Shown piece by piece: positions 25,252 to 34,359 of a DNA stretch of 64,000 bases. Below the pieces are notes generated by a model, which was not told the origin of the DNA, made no database searches, and saw only the letters and a program-made list of their open reading frames with translations. A program made the position numbers and the translations under genes. Position 1 is the stretch's first letter. The number at the start of each line of letters is the position of its first letter. This DNA is from Streptomyces alboniger (lineage in GTDB: Bacteria > Actinomycetota > Actinomycetes > Streptomycetales > Streptomycetaceae). The stretch covers positions 2,728,001-2,792,000 of the forward strand of contig NZ_CP023695.1 in the NCBI RefSeq assembly GCF_008704395.1. Direction: 5' to 3'.

Positions 25252-26237
25252 GCACGAGCGTGCTCGCGATCGACGCGGGCAACAGCAAGACCGACGTCGC
25301 GGTGATCGATACCGAAGGACGGATCACCGGCACGGCACGCGGCGGCGGGTTCCAGCCACCTCTCGTCGGCGTCGAGCCCGCGGTGGACGTGCTCGCGGAG
25401 GCGGTGGCGCGGGCGCTCGCCGAGGCGGGCGCCGACTCCGTGGGCCATGTGTCCGCCTGCCTGGCCAACGCCGATCTTCCGGTCGAGGAGAGGCAGTTGG
25501 CGGAGGCGCTGCGCCGGCGCGGCTGGGGCGCCTCCGTCGAGGTGCGCAACGACACCTTCGCCGTGCTGCGCGCCGGGCTCCTGGAGGACGCGGAGCCGCG
25601 GGGCGTGGCCGTGGTGTGCGGAGCGGGCATCAACTGCGTGGGCATGCTGCCGGACGGCCGCACCGCCCGCTTCCCCGCGATCGGCAGGATCTCCGGCGAC
25701 TGGGGCGGGGGCGGCGGCCTCGCCGAGGAGGCGCTGTGGCACGCGGCACGGGCCGAGGACGGCCGCGGCGGGCCGACCGCGCTGCGCGAGACGCTGCCCG
25801 CGCACTTCGGCCTGCCGTCCATGTACGCGCTGATCGAGGCGCTGCACCTGGGGCGCCTCTCCCCCGCCAGGCGGCATGAGTTGACGCCGGTCCTCTTCGC
25901 CACCGCCGCCGCGGGTGACGCGGTGGCGCGCTCGCTGGTGGACCGGATGGCCGACGAGGTCGTCGCGATGTCGACCGTGGCCCTGGACCGCCTGGGCCTG
26001 CTCGGCGAGGAGGCCCCTGTCGTGCTCGGCGGCAGCGTCCTTGCGGCCCGCCATCCCCAACTGGACGACCGCGTCAGGGCGTTGCTCTCCGAGCGGGCTC
26101 CCAAGGCGGAGCCCCGGGTGGTCACGGCCCGGCCGGTCCTGGGCGCGGCCCTGCTCGGCCTCGACCAGGTGGGCGCGCCCGCGCAGGTGCACGCACGCGT
26201 GCGGGCGCATTACGAATCCGGCGTGCACCGGCGCTGA
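25242..26237 (+). CDS. csnK: BadF/NAGK-type sugar kinase
   Basis: ATP-dependent kinase of 331 residues in the BadF/BcrAD-N-acetylglucosamine kinase family. It presumably phosphorylates imported glucosamine oligomers so that GH4 can act. Motifs: phosphate 1 LAIDAGNSKTDVAVID, connect 1 FAVLRAG, phosphate 2 GVAVVCGAGINCVG, and adenosine-site PVVLGGSVLA. The GTG at 25242 (10-base overlap with csnH, GGGAG upstream) is preferred; an in-frame GTG at 25260 is an alternative. It is the last gene of the operon, followed by a strong hairpin. Confidence 0.85.
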   Translation: MGVGTSVLAIDAGNSKTDVAVIDTEGRITGTARGGGFQPPLVGVEPAVDVLAEAVARALAEAGADSVGHVSACLANADLPVEERQLAEALRRRGWGASVEVRNDTFAVLRAGLLEDAEPRGVAVVCGAGINCVGMLPDGRTARFPAIGRISGDWGGGGGLAEEALWHAARAEDGRGGPTALRETLPAHFGLPSMYALIEALHLGRLSPARRHELTPVLFATAAAGDAVARSLVDRMADEVVAMSTVALDRLGLLGEEAPVVLGGSVLAARHPQLDDRVRALLSERAPKAEPRVVTARPVLGAALLGLDQVGAPAQVHARVRAHYESGVHRR

Positions 26238-26274
26238 CGCGCGCCCCGTCCGTCTGCCGCCCGCCCTCGTGCGC

Positions 26275-26303
26275 TCCCGCCCGCGCCGCGCACGCGGGCG
26301 GGA
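26275..26303 (+). terminator. Terminator of the csn operon
   Basis: TCCCGCCCGCG (26275-26285) pairs perfectly with CGCGGGCGGGA (26293-26303) across a 7-base loop, 38 bases after the csnK stop. Confidence 0.7.
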
Positions 26304-26450
26304 ACCGAAGGCCCCTCAATCTCGTGTTCAAGGAGGGGGATCCGCGCAAGATCGGGACAAGAGCTGTGCGGATGTCCGTCCCTGGCGCAATACTTGCGGC
26401 CGTGTGTACTTCGTCCCGCGCCGCACGCGTCGGGCGGAGGTGACCGTCCG

Positions 26451-27980
26451 ATGACCGAGGGGGAGGTCGAGGTCCAGGTGACATATCCGCCGAACGGCCG
26501 CGCGGCGCCGCCGGGCCCGCCCGGGCCGCCGGGGCCTGCCCCCGGACAGCCCGCGCCGGCGATGCCCGCCGTCCCGCCGCAGGGTCCTGGCACCCCGCCC
26601 GCGGGGCGGCAGCCGCCCCAGCAGGCCACCACCGCCCCGCGCCGCACCGCCTGGGCCGAGGGCACGGACCGGCTGCGCGCCGCGGCGACCACCGAGCCGG
26701 GCCGGCTGCGGATCATCGGCGCCGTCCTCGCGCTGCTCGTCGTCGCGTTCGGCGCGGTCACCACCTGGCAGATGACGGAGCGCTCGGCCGCCGCGGACGA
26801 CGTGCTGCACCGCAGCCAGCCGCTGAGCGCCGACGCCGCGGCCATCTACCGCTCGCTGGCGGACGCCAACACCGCCGCGTCCAGCGGCTTCCTGGCGGGC
26901 GGCCAGGAGCCCGCCGCCGTCCGCGACCGCTACGAACGGGACATCGAGCGGGCCTCCCAGAAGCTCGCCACGGCCGCGTCGAACGCGGGCTCGGATGCCT
27001 CGTCGGCGGCCGCCGTCGGCAAGCTGAACAAACTGCTTCCCCAGTACACGGGCCTGATCGAGCGCGCCCGCGCCAACAACCGCCAGGGCCTGCCGCTCGG
27101 CGGCGCCTATCTGCGCTACGCCAACGACAAGATGCAGACGCAGATGCTCCCGGCCGCCGAGAAGCTCTACAAGGCGGAGAACGAACGGCTCGGCTCCGAC
27201 TACGGCAAGGCGAAGCCGTACCCCTGGCTCGCCATCGCCCTCGGCGTCCTCGCGCTCGCCGCCCTCGCCTGGGCCCAGCGCCGCAACTACCGCAGGACCA
27301 ACCGGGTGTTCAACCACGGACTGCTCGCCGCGACCGCCGCCACGGCCGTCGTCCTGCTCTGGCTCGTCGCCGGCCACACCTTCGCCCGCTCGGGGCTGAA
27401 CGAGTCGTACGACCACGGGGTCCGTTCCCTGAACGTCCTCAACGACGCCCGCCTCAGCTCCCTGAAGGCCCGCGGCAACGAGAACCTGACACTGGTCAGC
27501 CGCGGCGCGGAGACCACCGAGGTGAACGGCGAGACCGAGGACAAGTTCGACGTCTCCTACCGCGCGCAGATGAAGCAGCTCGGCGACGGCGACAGCGGAC
27601 TGCTCGGCAAGGCGGTCGCCCTCGCCGACGACCTGGCCGGGAAGCGGCCGGTCAAGCAGGCGGTCGCCAATGTGGGCGTCTGGAAGGACCGCCACAAGGA
27701 GGCCCGCTCCAGCGACGACTCCGGTGACTACCAAGGCGCCCTCGACAAGGTCATCGGCGACAAGGACGACAAGAACGCCGAGCCGACCGGCGAGTGCTTC
27801 GACAACGTGGACGCCGCCCTGGACCGGGCCCTGGCGCACGAACAGCGTGAGTTCAAGCAGGCCGCCAGGGACGGCAGGGGCGCCATGAGCGGGCTGCCGG
27901 TCGGCGCCGCCGTGCTCGCGCTCGTCGCCGCGGCGGGCGCCGTGCTCGGCATCGGCCGCAGGCTTTCGGAGTACCGGTGA
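26451..27980 (+). CDS. glnX: GlnX-like four-helix membrane sensor
   Basis: Membrane protein of 509 residues. After a Pro/Gly-rich cytoplasmic leader (residues 1-65) come transmembrane helix 1 (about 87-106), a helical outer domain (about 110-255), helices 2 and 3 (about 259-277 and 290-312) around a short basic cytoplasmic loop (AQRRNYRRTNR), a second outer domain and helix 4 (about 482-503). This topology and its place directly before a glnH-like and near a pknG-like gene match GlnX of mycobacteria and corynebacteria, which relays Asp/Glu availability from GlnH to PknG. The ATG at 26451 follows GGAGG. Sequence identity to GlnX was not tested. Confidence 0.75.
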   Translation: MTEGEVEVQVTYPPNGRAAPPGPPGPPGPAPGQPAPAMPAVPPQGPGTPPAGRQPPQQATTAPRRTAWAEGTDRLRAAATTEPGRLRIIGAVLALLVVAFGAVTTWQMTERSAAADDVLHRSQPLSADAAAIYRSLADANTAASSGFLAGGQEPAAVRDRYERDIERASQKLATAASNAGSDASSAAAVGKLNKLLPQYTGLIERARANNRQGLPLGGAYLRYANDKMQTQMLPAAEKLYKAENERLGSDYGKAKPYPWLAIALGVLALAALAWAQRRNYRRTNRVFNHGLLAATAATAVVLLWLVAGHTFARSGLNESYDHGVRSLNVLNDARLSSLKARGNENLTLVSRGAETTEVNGETEDKFDVSYRAQMKQLGDGDSGLLGKAVALADDLAGKRPVKQAVANVGVWKDRHKEARSSDDSGDYQGALDKVIGDKDDKNAEPTGECFDNVDAALDRALAHEQREFKQAARDGRGAMSGLPVGAAVLALVAAAGAVLGIGRRLSEYR

Positions 27981-29008
27981 TGGAGTCAGAGGTGGAAGGG
28001 GGCGCGCAGACCATGCGGACACGACGTGGCACGAGGAGGCTGCGCGGCTGGGGCGGGGTCGGCGCGATGGGCGCGGCCTGCGCCCTGACGGGGGCGCTCG
28101 TGCTGGCCCTTCCCTCGCAGCAGAGCGGTGGCCGGACAGGGAGCGGCGGCTCGGGCGTGACGGTGGCCGCACCCGCGCGGGCGGACGCCGACGACTGCAA
28201 CGACCAGAGCCTGCGCCCGTCCGACAAGGACGGCCCGACGATCGACGCCATCAAGAACCGCGAGGTCAAGAAGCTCATCGTCGGCGTCGACCAGAACAGC
28301 TACCGCTGGGGCTACCGCGATCCGAACAAGAAGGGCGGGGAGCTGGAAGGATTCGACATCGACCTCGCGCGGGAGATCGCCGAGGAGATCTTCGGCGACC
28401 GTGACGCCATCGTCTTCCGCGCCATACCGACCAACCAGCGCATCCCCGCGATCAAGAGCGGCCAGGTCGACATGGTCGTACGCACCATGACGGTCAACTG
28501 CGAGCGTCTGAAGGACGTCGACTTCTCCACCGGATACTTCGAGACGGGGCAGCAGGTGCTCGCCCCCAAGAAGTCCGACGACATCACGGGCTACAACGCA
28601 TCGCTCAAGGGCAAGAAGGTCTGTTCCGCGGCGGGCTCCATCGCCCTGGAGGAGCTGGAGAAGGAGGACTTCGGCGCCGACATCTCCACCACCGTGCCCA
28701 ACCAGCTCGACTGCCTCGTACGGCTCCAGCTCGGCGAGGTGGACGCCGTGGTGACCGACAGCGCGCTCGCCGCGGGCCAGGCCGCGCAGGACCCCACGGT
28801 CGAACTCAAGGGCGAGGAGCCCTTCACCACGGAGCACTACGGCGTGGCGATGAAGAAGGGCTCGGACGACCTGGTCCGCCGGGTCAACAAGGTCCTCGAC
28901 GACTACCGCGAGGACAAGAAGAACGGCTGGCGGAAGTCGTACGACAAGTGGCTCAAGGGGGGCCTCGGCAAGGTGTCGGGCCCGCCGGACCCGGAGTACC
29001 GCGACTGA
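27980..29008 (+). CDS. glnH: GlnH-like amino-acid-binding protein
   Basis: Solute-binding protein of 342 residues (bacterial family 3, glutamate/glutamine type). An N-terminal hydrophobic signal or anchor (VGAMGAACALTGALVLALP) lacks a well-placed lipobox, unlike mycobacterial GlnH. The mature domain from about residue 85 has LIVGVDQNSYRWGYRDP, GFDIDLAREIAEEIFG, IPAIKSGQVDMVVRTMTVNCER and VDAVVTDSALAAG. The ATG at 27980 overlaps the glnX stop (TGATG), so the two are coupled; ATG 28013 is an alternative start. No ABC permease is nearby, supporting a sensing rather than a transport role. Confidence 0.8.
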   Translation: MESEVEGGAQTMRTRRGTRRLRGWGGVGAMGAACALTGALVLALPSQQSGGRTGSGGSGVTVAAPARADADDCNDQSLRPSDKDGPTIDAIKNREVKKLIVGVDQNSYRWGYRDPNKKGGELEGFDIDLAREIAEEIFGDRDAIVFRAIPTNQRIPAIKSGQVDMVVRTMTVNCERLKDVDFSTGYFETGQQVLAPKKSDDITGYNASLKGKKVCSAAGSIALEELEKEDFGADISTTVPNQLDCLVRLQLGEVDAVVTDSALAAGQAAQDPTVELKGEEPFTTEHYGVAMKKGSDDLVRRVNKVLDDYREDKKNGWRKSYDKWLKGGLGKVSGPPDPEYRD

Positions 29009-29068
29009 CCGGCCGACCGGCCCGGTACCACTGAAGTGTCGCGGCAACGCAGAGCGGAGAGGTGATCG

Positions 29069-30385
29069 ATGAGCGTCACGGGACCCCCTGGTCCGGTGAT
29101 GGACCGGGACGAGGTGGACCGTGCGCTGGCGCGGCTCGACGCCGAGCACGAGGCGATCGAGACCTCGCTGCTCGCCCTCCAGGACCACGCGGGCCGCCGT
29201 CTCCTCGAAGGCGCCCGGCTCACCGGCGTCACCGAGGAGCGCTGGAGCGCCACGGAACAGCGCATCACGCTGCTCTGGGCCTACTTCGACGCCTACGCCG
29301 GTGCACTGAACGCCGCCCGCGAGCTGCGCGCCCGCAGGCACTGGCTCAGCCACGACGACCTGGCCGAGCTGACGGAGCTGCTGCGCGGCGAGTCCGTGAC
29401 CGTCGCGGGCTCCACGTCCGGCACCTCCCCGTCGGTCATGGGGCCCGCCAAGCTCACCGAGCGCTTCACGCTCGAAGAGCTGGTGAGCCGGATGAACGAC
29501 CTGTACGCGCACTCCCTCGACATGGTCGTCGCCGCCGACGCCGTGTGGTCGGCGCTGCCCGCCCGCATCGATCTGCTCGCCGCCGAACTGGCCCGCACCC
29601 GCCACCTCGCGCACTCCGTGGGCGTACGCCCCGGGGAGCATCCCGCGGGCGACGACCTGGAGCGCATCACCCGCGCCCTGACCGCCCTGCGCGAGCAGGT
29701 GATCAGCGACCCGCTCGCCTTCTGGCAGCGCGCGGAGGGCAGTTCGGCGCCCGGCGGCGGCCGCGCGCACACCGACCGGTACGACCGTGAGGCACGCGCC
29801 CTGGAGGAGGTGCGCCGCGAGATCGAGGCGGTGCTCACCGTCCGCCAGGACGCGGAGGCCCGCCTCGGCAGGCTGCGGGACGTGCTCTCCCGCGCGGACC
29901 GCACCCTCGCGGAGGCCAGGAGCGCCCGCGGCGAGGTCCTCGCGAAGATCGCCGCCTCCGAGGTGCCCGCGGTCAGCGGCCCCTCGACCGCCCTCCAGGA
30001 GCAGCTGGCGATGGCGTCGGACTTCCGCAGGCGCGCCCAGTGGCACCGCCTCTCCCCGCTCCTGGAGTCCCTGGAGGAGAAGGCCGAGGACGAACTGCTG
30101 CGCGCCCGCGAGTCGTTGACCGCCGTCACGGCGCCGCTGGCGGTCCGCGCGGAGCTGCGCGGCCGCCTGGACGCGTACAAGGCGAAGGTGGCCCGGCACG
30201 GCCACGCCGAGGACCCGCTCCTGATCGAGCGGTACGACGCGGCGCGCCGGATGCTGTGGAGCGCGCCCTGCGATCTGCGCGTGGCCGAGCAGGCGGTGCT
30301 GCGCTATCAGCAGGCGGCCGCCGAGGTGCTCGCGCCGAGGGTCCCGCAGCAGGGCGGGCCCACTGACCGGAGGGGGGACGCGTGA
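29069..30385 (+). CDS. Coiled-coil protein of the PknG block, function unknown
   Basis: Cytoplasmic protein of 438 residues with no catalytic motif that I recognise and no membrane helix. It is almost wholly alpha-helical with long charged coiled-coil stretches, for example residues about 238-300 (REARALEEVRREIEAVLTVR, RLRDVLSRADRTLAEARSA). Its stop overlaps the pknG start by four bases (GTGA), so it is translationally coupled to the kinase. Its position between the sensor and kinase genes suggests an adaptor or scaffold. GGAGAGG precedes the ATG at 29069. Confidence 0.75.
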   Translation: MSVTGPPGPVMDRDEVDRALARLDAEHEAIETSLLALQDHAGRRLLEGARLTGVTEERWSATEQRITLLWAYFDAYAGALNAARELRARRHWLSHDDLAELTELLRGESVTVAGSTSGTSPSVMGPAKLTERFTLEELVSRMNDLYAHSLDMVVAADAVWSALPARIDLLAAELARTRHLAHSVGVRPGEHPAGDDLERITRALTALREQVISDPLAFWQRAEGSSAPGGGRAHTDRYDREARALEEVRREIEAVLTVRQDAEARLGRLRDVLSRADRTLAEARSARGEVLAKIAASEVPAVSGPSTALQEQLAMASDFRRRAQWHRLSPLLESLEEKAEDELLRARESLTAVTAPLAVRAELRGRLDAYKAKVARHGHAEDPLLIERYDAARRMLWSAPCDLRVAEQAVLRYQQAAAEVLAPRVPQQGGPTDRRGDA

Positions 30386-32910
30386 GCCAGCGGCAGTGTC
30401 AGCGGCCCGGGTGCACGGGGGCGTACGAGGACGTCGGCGGCGGCGAGCTGTACTGCGACACGTGCGGTCTCGCCCCGGTCGTGGCGCCGAACGGCCTGGT
30501 CGGATCGGAGCCGACCGGCATCACGGGCGGCGGCAGGGGGGCGCGGGGCTCCAGCAGTTCCAGCGCACGCTCGTCGTCGCGGTCGTCCCGTTCCTCGCGC
30601 TCGCAGTCCTCACGGAGGTCGGTGTCGGGTCGGCTCTCCCGTTCCCTGTCCGGCCGTTCGACGTCCCGTTCGGTGTCGGTGCGCAGCTCGGGCTCGTCGA
30701 CCGGTTCGTCGGCGCGCGGGCGGCTCGGCGTCGGGCTCGTCACCGTGCCGGACGTGCCGCGTCCCGATCCGCGCGGGGCGGTGCAGGAGAAGCCGGAGGT
30801 TCCCGAGCGGAAGCGGTTCTGCTCGCGCTCGGACTGCGGGGCGCCGGTGGGCCGCGCGCGCGGCGACCGGCCGGGCCGCACCGAGGGCTTCTGCACCAAG
30901 TGCGGCCACCCGTACTCGTTCGTGCCGAAGCTGAACCCCGGCGACATCGTGCACGGCCAGTACGAGGTCGTGGGCTGTCTGGCGCACGGCGGCCTCGGCT
31001 GGGTCTATCTCGCCATCGACCGGGCGGTGTCCGACCGCTGGGTGGTCCTCAAGGGCCTGCTCGACACGGGCGACCAGGACGCGATGGCCGCCGCGATCTC
31101 CGAGCGCCGCTTCCTCGCCGAGATCGAGCACTCCAACATCGTGCGGATCTACAACTTCGTCGAGCACCTGGACCAGCGCACGGGCTCCATGGACGGCTAC
31201 ATCGTCATGGAGTACGTGGGCGGCAAGTCCCTGAAGGAGATCGCCAACGGCCGTCGTACGGCCGACGGCAAGCGCGACCCGCTGCCGGTCGAGCAGGCGT
31301 GCGCGTACGGCATCGAGGCGCTGGAGGCACTCGGCCACCTGCACAGCCGCAATCTGCTGTACTGCGACTTCAAGGTCGACAACGCCATCCAGACCGAGGG
31401 CCAGCTCAAGGTCATCGACATGGGCGCGGTCCGCAGGATGGACGACGACGAGTCCGCGATCTACGGCACGGTCGGCTACCAGGCCCCCGAAGTCGCCGAG
31501 GTGGGGCCCTCGGTGGCCTCCGACCTCTACACGGTCGCGCGCACGCTCGCCGTCCTGACGTTCGACTTCCAGGGCTATACGAACGTGTTCGTGGACTCCC
31601 TGCCCGACCCCGACAACATCGAAGTCTTCCGCCAGTACGAGTCGTTCTACCGGCTCCTCGTACGCGCCACCGACCCCGACCCGGCCCGCCGCTTCGCGTC
31701 CGCGCAGGAGATGGCCGAGCAGCTCACGGGCGTCCTGCGGGAGGTCGTGGCCCTCCAGACGGGCAAGCCGCGCCCCTCGCTCTCCACACTGTTCGGACCC
31801 GAGGTGAAGGTCACGGACACGGAGCTGTTCGCCGAACTCACGGGTGACGTGTCGGTACTCGGGGCGCGCCCGCTCGCACCGCAGGGCTCGAGCGGCCACC
31901 GGGAACCCCCGTCCGCGCCGCCCGCCGCACCGCCCGCCGCGCTCGTCCGGCCGCTGGACCCCGCCGCGACCGCGCTGGCGCTGCCGGTGCCGCGCGTCGA
32001 CCCGGGCGACCCGAACGCGGGCTTCCTCGCCGGCCTGATGGCCTCCGCGCCCGCCGAGCTGATCGCCGCGCTCAAGACGGCGCCCGCCGACTCCGTGGAA
32101 CTCCAGCTCCGCGCCCTGCGCGCGCGGCTCTCCATGGGGGAGTCGGCCCCCGCCGCCGAGGCCCTCGCCGACCTGGAGCGCCGTCATCCGGATGACTGGC
32201 GCGTGGTCTGGTACCGCGGCGTGGCGGCCCTGGCGAGCGGGGACTTCGAGAGCGCCGCGCTGTCCTTCGACGCGGTCTACGACGCGTTTCCCGGCGAGGC
32301 CGCGCCGAAGCTGGCGCTCGCCGTGTGCGCGGAGGTCCTCGGCCAGCTGGACAACGCCGCCGAGTACTACCGCCTGGTGTGGACTACCGACCCGAGCTAT
32401 GTGAGCGCCGCGTTCGGCCTGGCCAGGGTGCAGCTCGCCGCCGACGACCGGGCCGGCGCGGTGCGCACCCTGGAGTCGGTGCCGGAGTCCTCCATCCACT
32501 ACACCGCGGCCCGGGTCGCGGCGGTGCGGGCGCGCCTGCGCCGCCGTCTGGACTCGCCGACGGCCTCGCCCGGTTCCGCGTTCCTGGACGACCTGATGGC
32601 GTCCGCGGGACAGCTGGAGGCGCTCGCGGGCTTCGGTCTCGACGCGGTGCGCAGGGAACGCCTGTCGACCGAGGTACTGGGGACGGCGCTCGACTGGGTA
32701 CTCTCCGGTAGGCACTCTGGTCACGTCTCCGCGCCACCGGCCACCGCCGGGACGCGGACCGTGCTGCTCGGCAGTGACCTGGACGAGCGCGGTCTCCGGT
32801 TCGGTCTGGAGCGTTCGTACCGGACGCTGGCCCGGCTCGCACAGGGTGGCGAGGAGAGGATCGAACTGGTGGAGCGGGCCAACCGCTTCCGCCCCCGGAC
32901 GTGGGTGTGA
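30382..32910 (+). CDS. pknG: PknG-like serine/threonine protein kinase with zinc ribbons and TPR tail
   Basis: Soluble kinase of 842 residues. Order: a first Cys4 module (C6, C11, C25, C28), an Arg/Ser-rich linker (about 48-120), and a second rubredoxin-like module (C147, C152, C171, C174). The kinase domain follows (GCLAHGGLGWVYLA, Lys224 in VVLKG, catalytic Asp329 in YCDFKVDN, Asp346 in the DMG metal loop, TVGYQAPEV). The C-terminal half (about 555-842) has TPR-like helices. The AHGGLGW loop, the non-RD catalytic loop (Cys before Asp329) and the rubredoxin/TPR arrangement are hallmarks of mycobacterial PknG. The expected role is amino-acid-dependent control of 2-oxoglutarate/glutamate metabolism through FHA partners. 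It overlaps the upstream gene by four bases and is followed three bases later by the PP2C gene. Confidence 0.85.
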   Translation: MSQRQCQRPGCTGAYEDVGGGELYCDTCGLAPVVAPNGLVGSEPTGITGGGRGARGSSSSSARSSSRSSRSSRSQSSRRSVSGRLSRSLSGRSTSRSVSVRSSGSSTGSSARGRLGVGLVTVPDVPRPDPRGAVQEKPEVPERKRFCSRSDCGAPVGRARGDRPGRTEGFCTKCGHPYSFVPKLNPGDIVHGQYEVVGCLAHGGLGWVYLAIDRAVSDRWVVLKGLLDTGDQDAMAAAISERRFLAEIEHSNIVRIYNFVEHLDQRTGSMDGYIVMEYVGGKSLKEIANGRRTADGKRDPLPVEQACAYGIEALEALGHLHSRNLLYCDFKVDNAIQTEGQLKVIDMGAVRRMDDDESAIYGTVGYQAPEVAEVGPSVASDLYTVARTLAVLTFDFQGYTNVFVDSLPDPDNIEVFRQYESFYRLLVRATDPDPARRFASAQEMAEQLTGVLREVVALQTGKPRPSLSTLFGPEVKVTDTELFAELTGDVSVLGARPLAPQGSSGHREPPSAPPAAPPAALVRPLDPAATALALPVPRVDPGDPNAGFLAGLMASAPAELIAALKTAPADSVELQLRALRARLSMGESAPAAEALADLERRHPDDWRVVWYRGVAALASGDFESAALSFDAVYDAFPGEAAPKLALAVCAEVLGQLDNAAEYYRLVWTTDPSYVSAAFGLARVQLAADDRAGAVRTLESVPESSIHYTAARVAAVRARLRRRLDSPTASPGSAFLDDLMASAGQLEALAGFGLDAVRRERLSTEVLGTALDWVLSGRHSGHVSAPPATAGTRTVLLGSDLDERGLRFGLERSYRTLARLAQGGEERIELVERANRFRPRTWV

Positions 32911-32913
32911 GTG

Positions 32914-34299
32914 ATGTCGCAGATGCCCCAACTGTCTGCCTGCCCCAGCTGTGAGGAGCCGCTGGAGTCGGGTGACCTGTTCTGTGGTGCGTGCGGGTAC
33001 GACCTGTCGGCGGTGCCGGCCCGTCCGGCCGTCTCCCCCAACGGGTCCGCCCCGGCGGCGGGCCGACCCGCGGAGTGGCCCGTCGCGCCCGAGGCGGACA
33101 GCTCCGACACCCCGGCGCCCACCCATCTGCCCACCGACCTGCCGGGGACGGACTCCGGGGGGACGGAGCTTTCCGGAGGGGCGGGACTTCCCGGGGGGAC
33201 GGAGTCGAGGGAGCCGGACGAGTACCCGCTGCCCGCGCCGGCCCCCGCCCCCGCCCCCGCCGAGGCCCCCGCGCCCGCTGACGCCGCGTCGCCCGCCGGT
33301 GTTACGCCGCCCGTTGGTGCCGCCGACGCCCCCGGGCCCGCCGACCCGCGGACCAGCGCGCCCGAACCCACCCCGCCCCCGGGCACCAAGCTCTGCGTGG
33401 CCTGCCGCTCCGGCCGCGTCGACCCGGACGGCTACTGCGAGAACTGCGGGCACGCCCAGCCGCGCGAGCGCGACCACATGGAGGAGGAGCTGGACGCGGT
33501 CGCCGCGGTCAGCGACCGGGGCCTGCGCCACCACCGCAACGAGGACGCGTTCGCGATCTCCGCCGCCGCGCTGCCCGACGGCTCCCCCGCCGTCGTCGCG
33601 ATCGTCTGCGACGGCGTCTCCTCGGCGACCCGCCCCGACGAGGCCTCGCTCGCCGCCTCCCGCGCCGCCAACGAATCGCTACAGGGCTCACTGCCGCGCG
33701 GCACACACCCGCAGCAGGCCATGCACGAGGCCATCCTGTCGGCCGCCGACGCCGTCAACTCCCTGGCCACCGAGCCCGCTGCCGAGCGCGAGCACAGCCC
33801 GCACCAGAACGCGCCCGCCTGCACCCTGGTCGGCACGGTCGTCGCCGGGGGCCTGCTCGTCGTCGGCTGGGTCGGCGACAGCCGCGCGTACTGGGTCCCC
33901 GACGACCGCAGCGGCCCCGCCGTCCGTCTCACCGAGGACGACTCGTGGGCCGCGCAGATGGTCGCGGCGGGACTGATGAACGAGGCCGAGGCGTACGCCG
34001 ACGACCGCGCCCACGCCATCACGGGCTGGCTCGGCGCGGACGCGTACGAACTGGAGCCGCACACCGCTTCCTTCAAACCGGACCGCGCGGGGGTCGTGGT
34101 GGTGTGCACGGACGGACTGTGGAACTACGCCGAAGCGGTCGAGGACATGGCGCGGGCCGTGCCCGCCGACGCCGCGGACCGGCCGCTGCACAGCGCCCAG
34201 GTCCTGGTCGGCCACGCGCTCGACGGCGGGGGCCACGACAACGTAACAGTGGCGGTCGTCCCGTTCCCCTACGCGCCGCAAGGGGCAGGATCGGCCTAG
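32914..34299 (+). CDS. PP2C-type protein phosphatase with two zinc ribbons
   Basis: Predicted metal-dependent Ser/Thr phosphatase of 461 residues that would oppose the adjacent kinase. Zinc ribbon 1: C10-x2-C13...C24-x2-C27. A Pro/Ala/Thr-rich linker leads to zinc ribbon 2 from Cys161 (CVACRSGRVDPDGYCENCGH). The PP2C domain runs from about residue 190 to the end: AVSDRGLRHHRNEDA, VCDGVSS (Ser-Ser where GG is common), VGWVGDSRAYWVP, VCTDGLWNYAE and GGHDNVTVAVV. Metal-binding aspartates are all present. The start is ATG 32914; GTG 32911 is one codon upstream. It abuts pknG and is surely co-transcribed. Confidence 0.88.
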   Translation: MSQMPQLSACPSCEEPLESGDLFCGACGYDLSAVPARPAVSPNGSAPAAGRPAEWPVAPEADSSDTPAPTHLPTDLPGTDSGGTELSGGAGLPGGTESREPDEYPLPAPAPAPAPAEAPAPADAASPAGVTPPVGAADAPGPADPRTSAPEPTPPPGTKLCVACRSGRVDPDGYCENCGHAQPRERDHMEEELDAVAAVSDRGLRHHRNEDAFAISAAALPDGSPAVVAIVCDGVSSATRPDEASLAASRAANESLQGSLPRGTHPQQAMHEAILSAADAVNSLATEPAAEREHSPHQNAPACTLVGTVVAGGLLVVGWVGDSRAYWVPDDRSGPAVRLTEDDSWAAQMVAAGLMNEAEAYADDRAHAITGWLGADAYELEPHTASFKPDRAGVVVVCTDGLWNYAEAVEDMARAVPADAADRPLHSAQVLVGHALDGGGHDNVTVAVVPFPYAPQGAGSA

Positions 34300-34359
34300 A
34301 GCCGGGCGGGGGGCCGTACCGGATCGTGAGGTTTTCAGGATCTGAGGGGGAGCAGTTCC

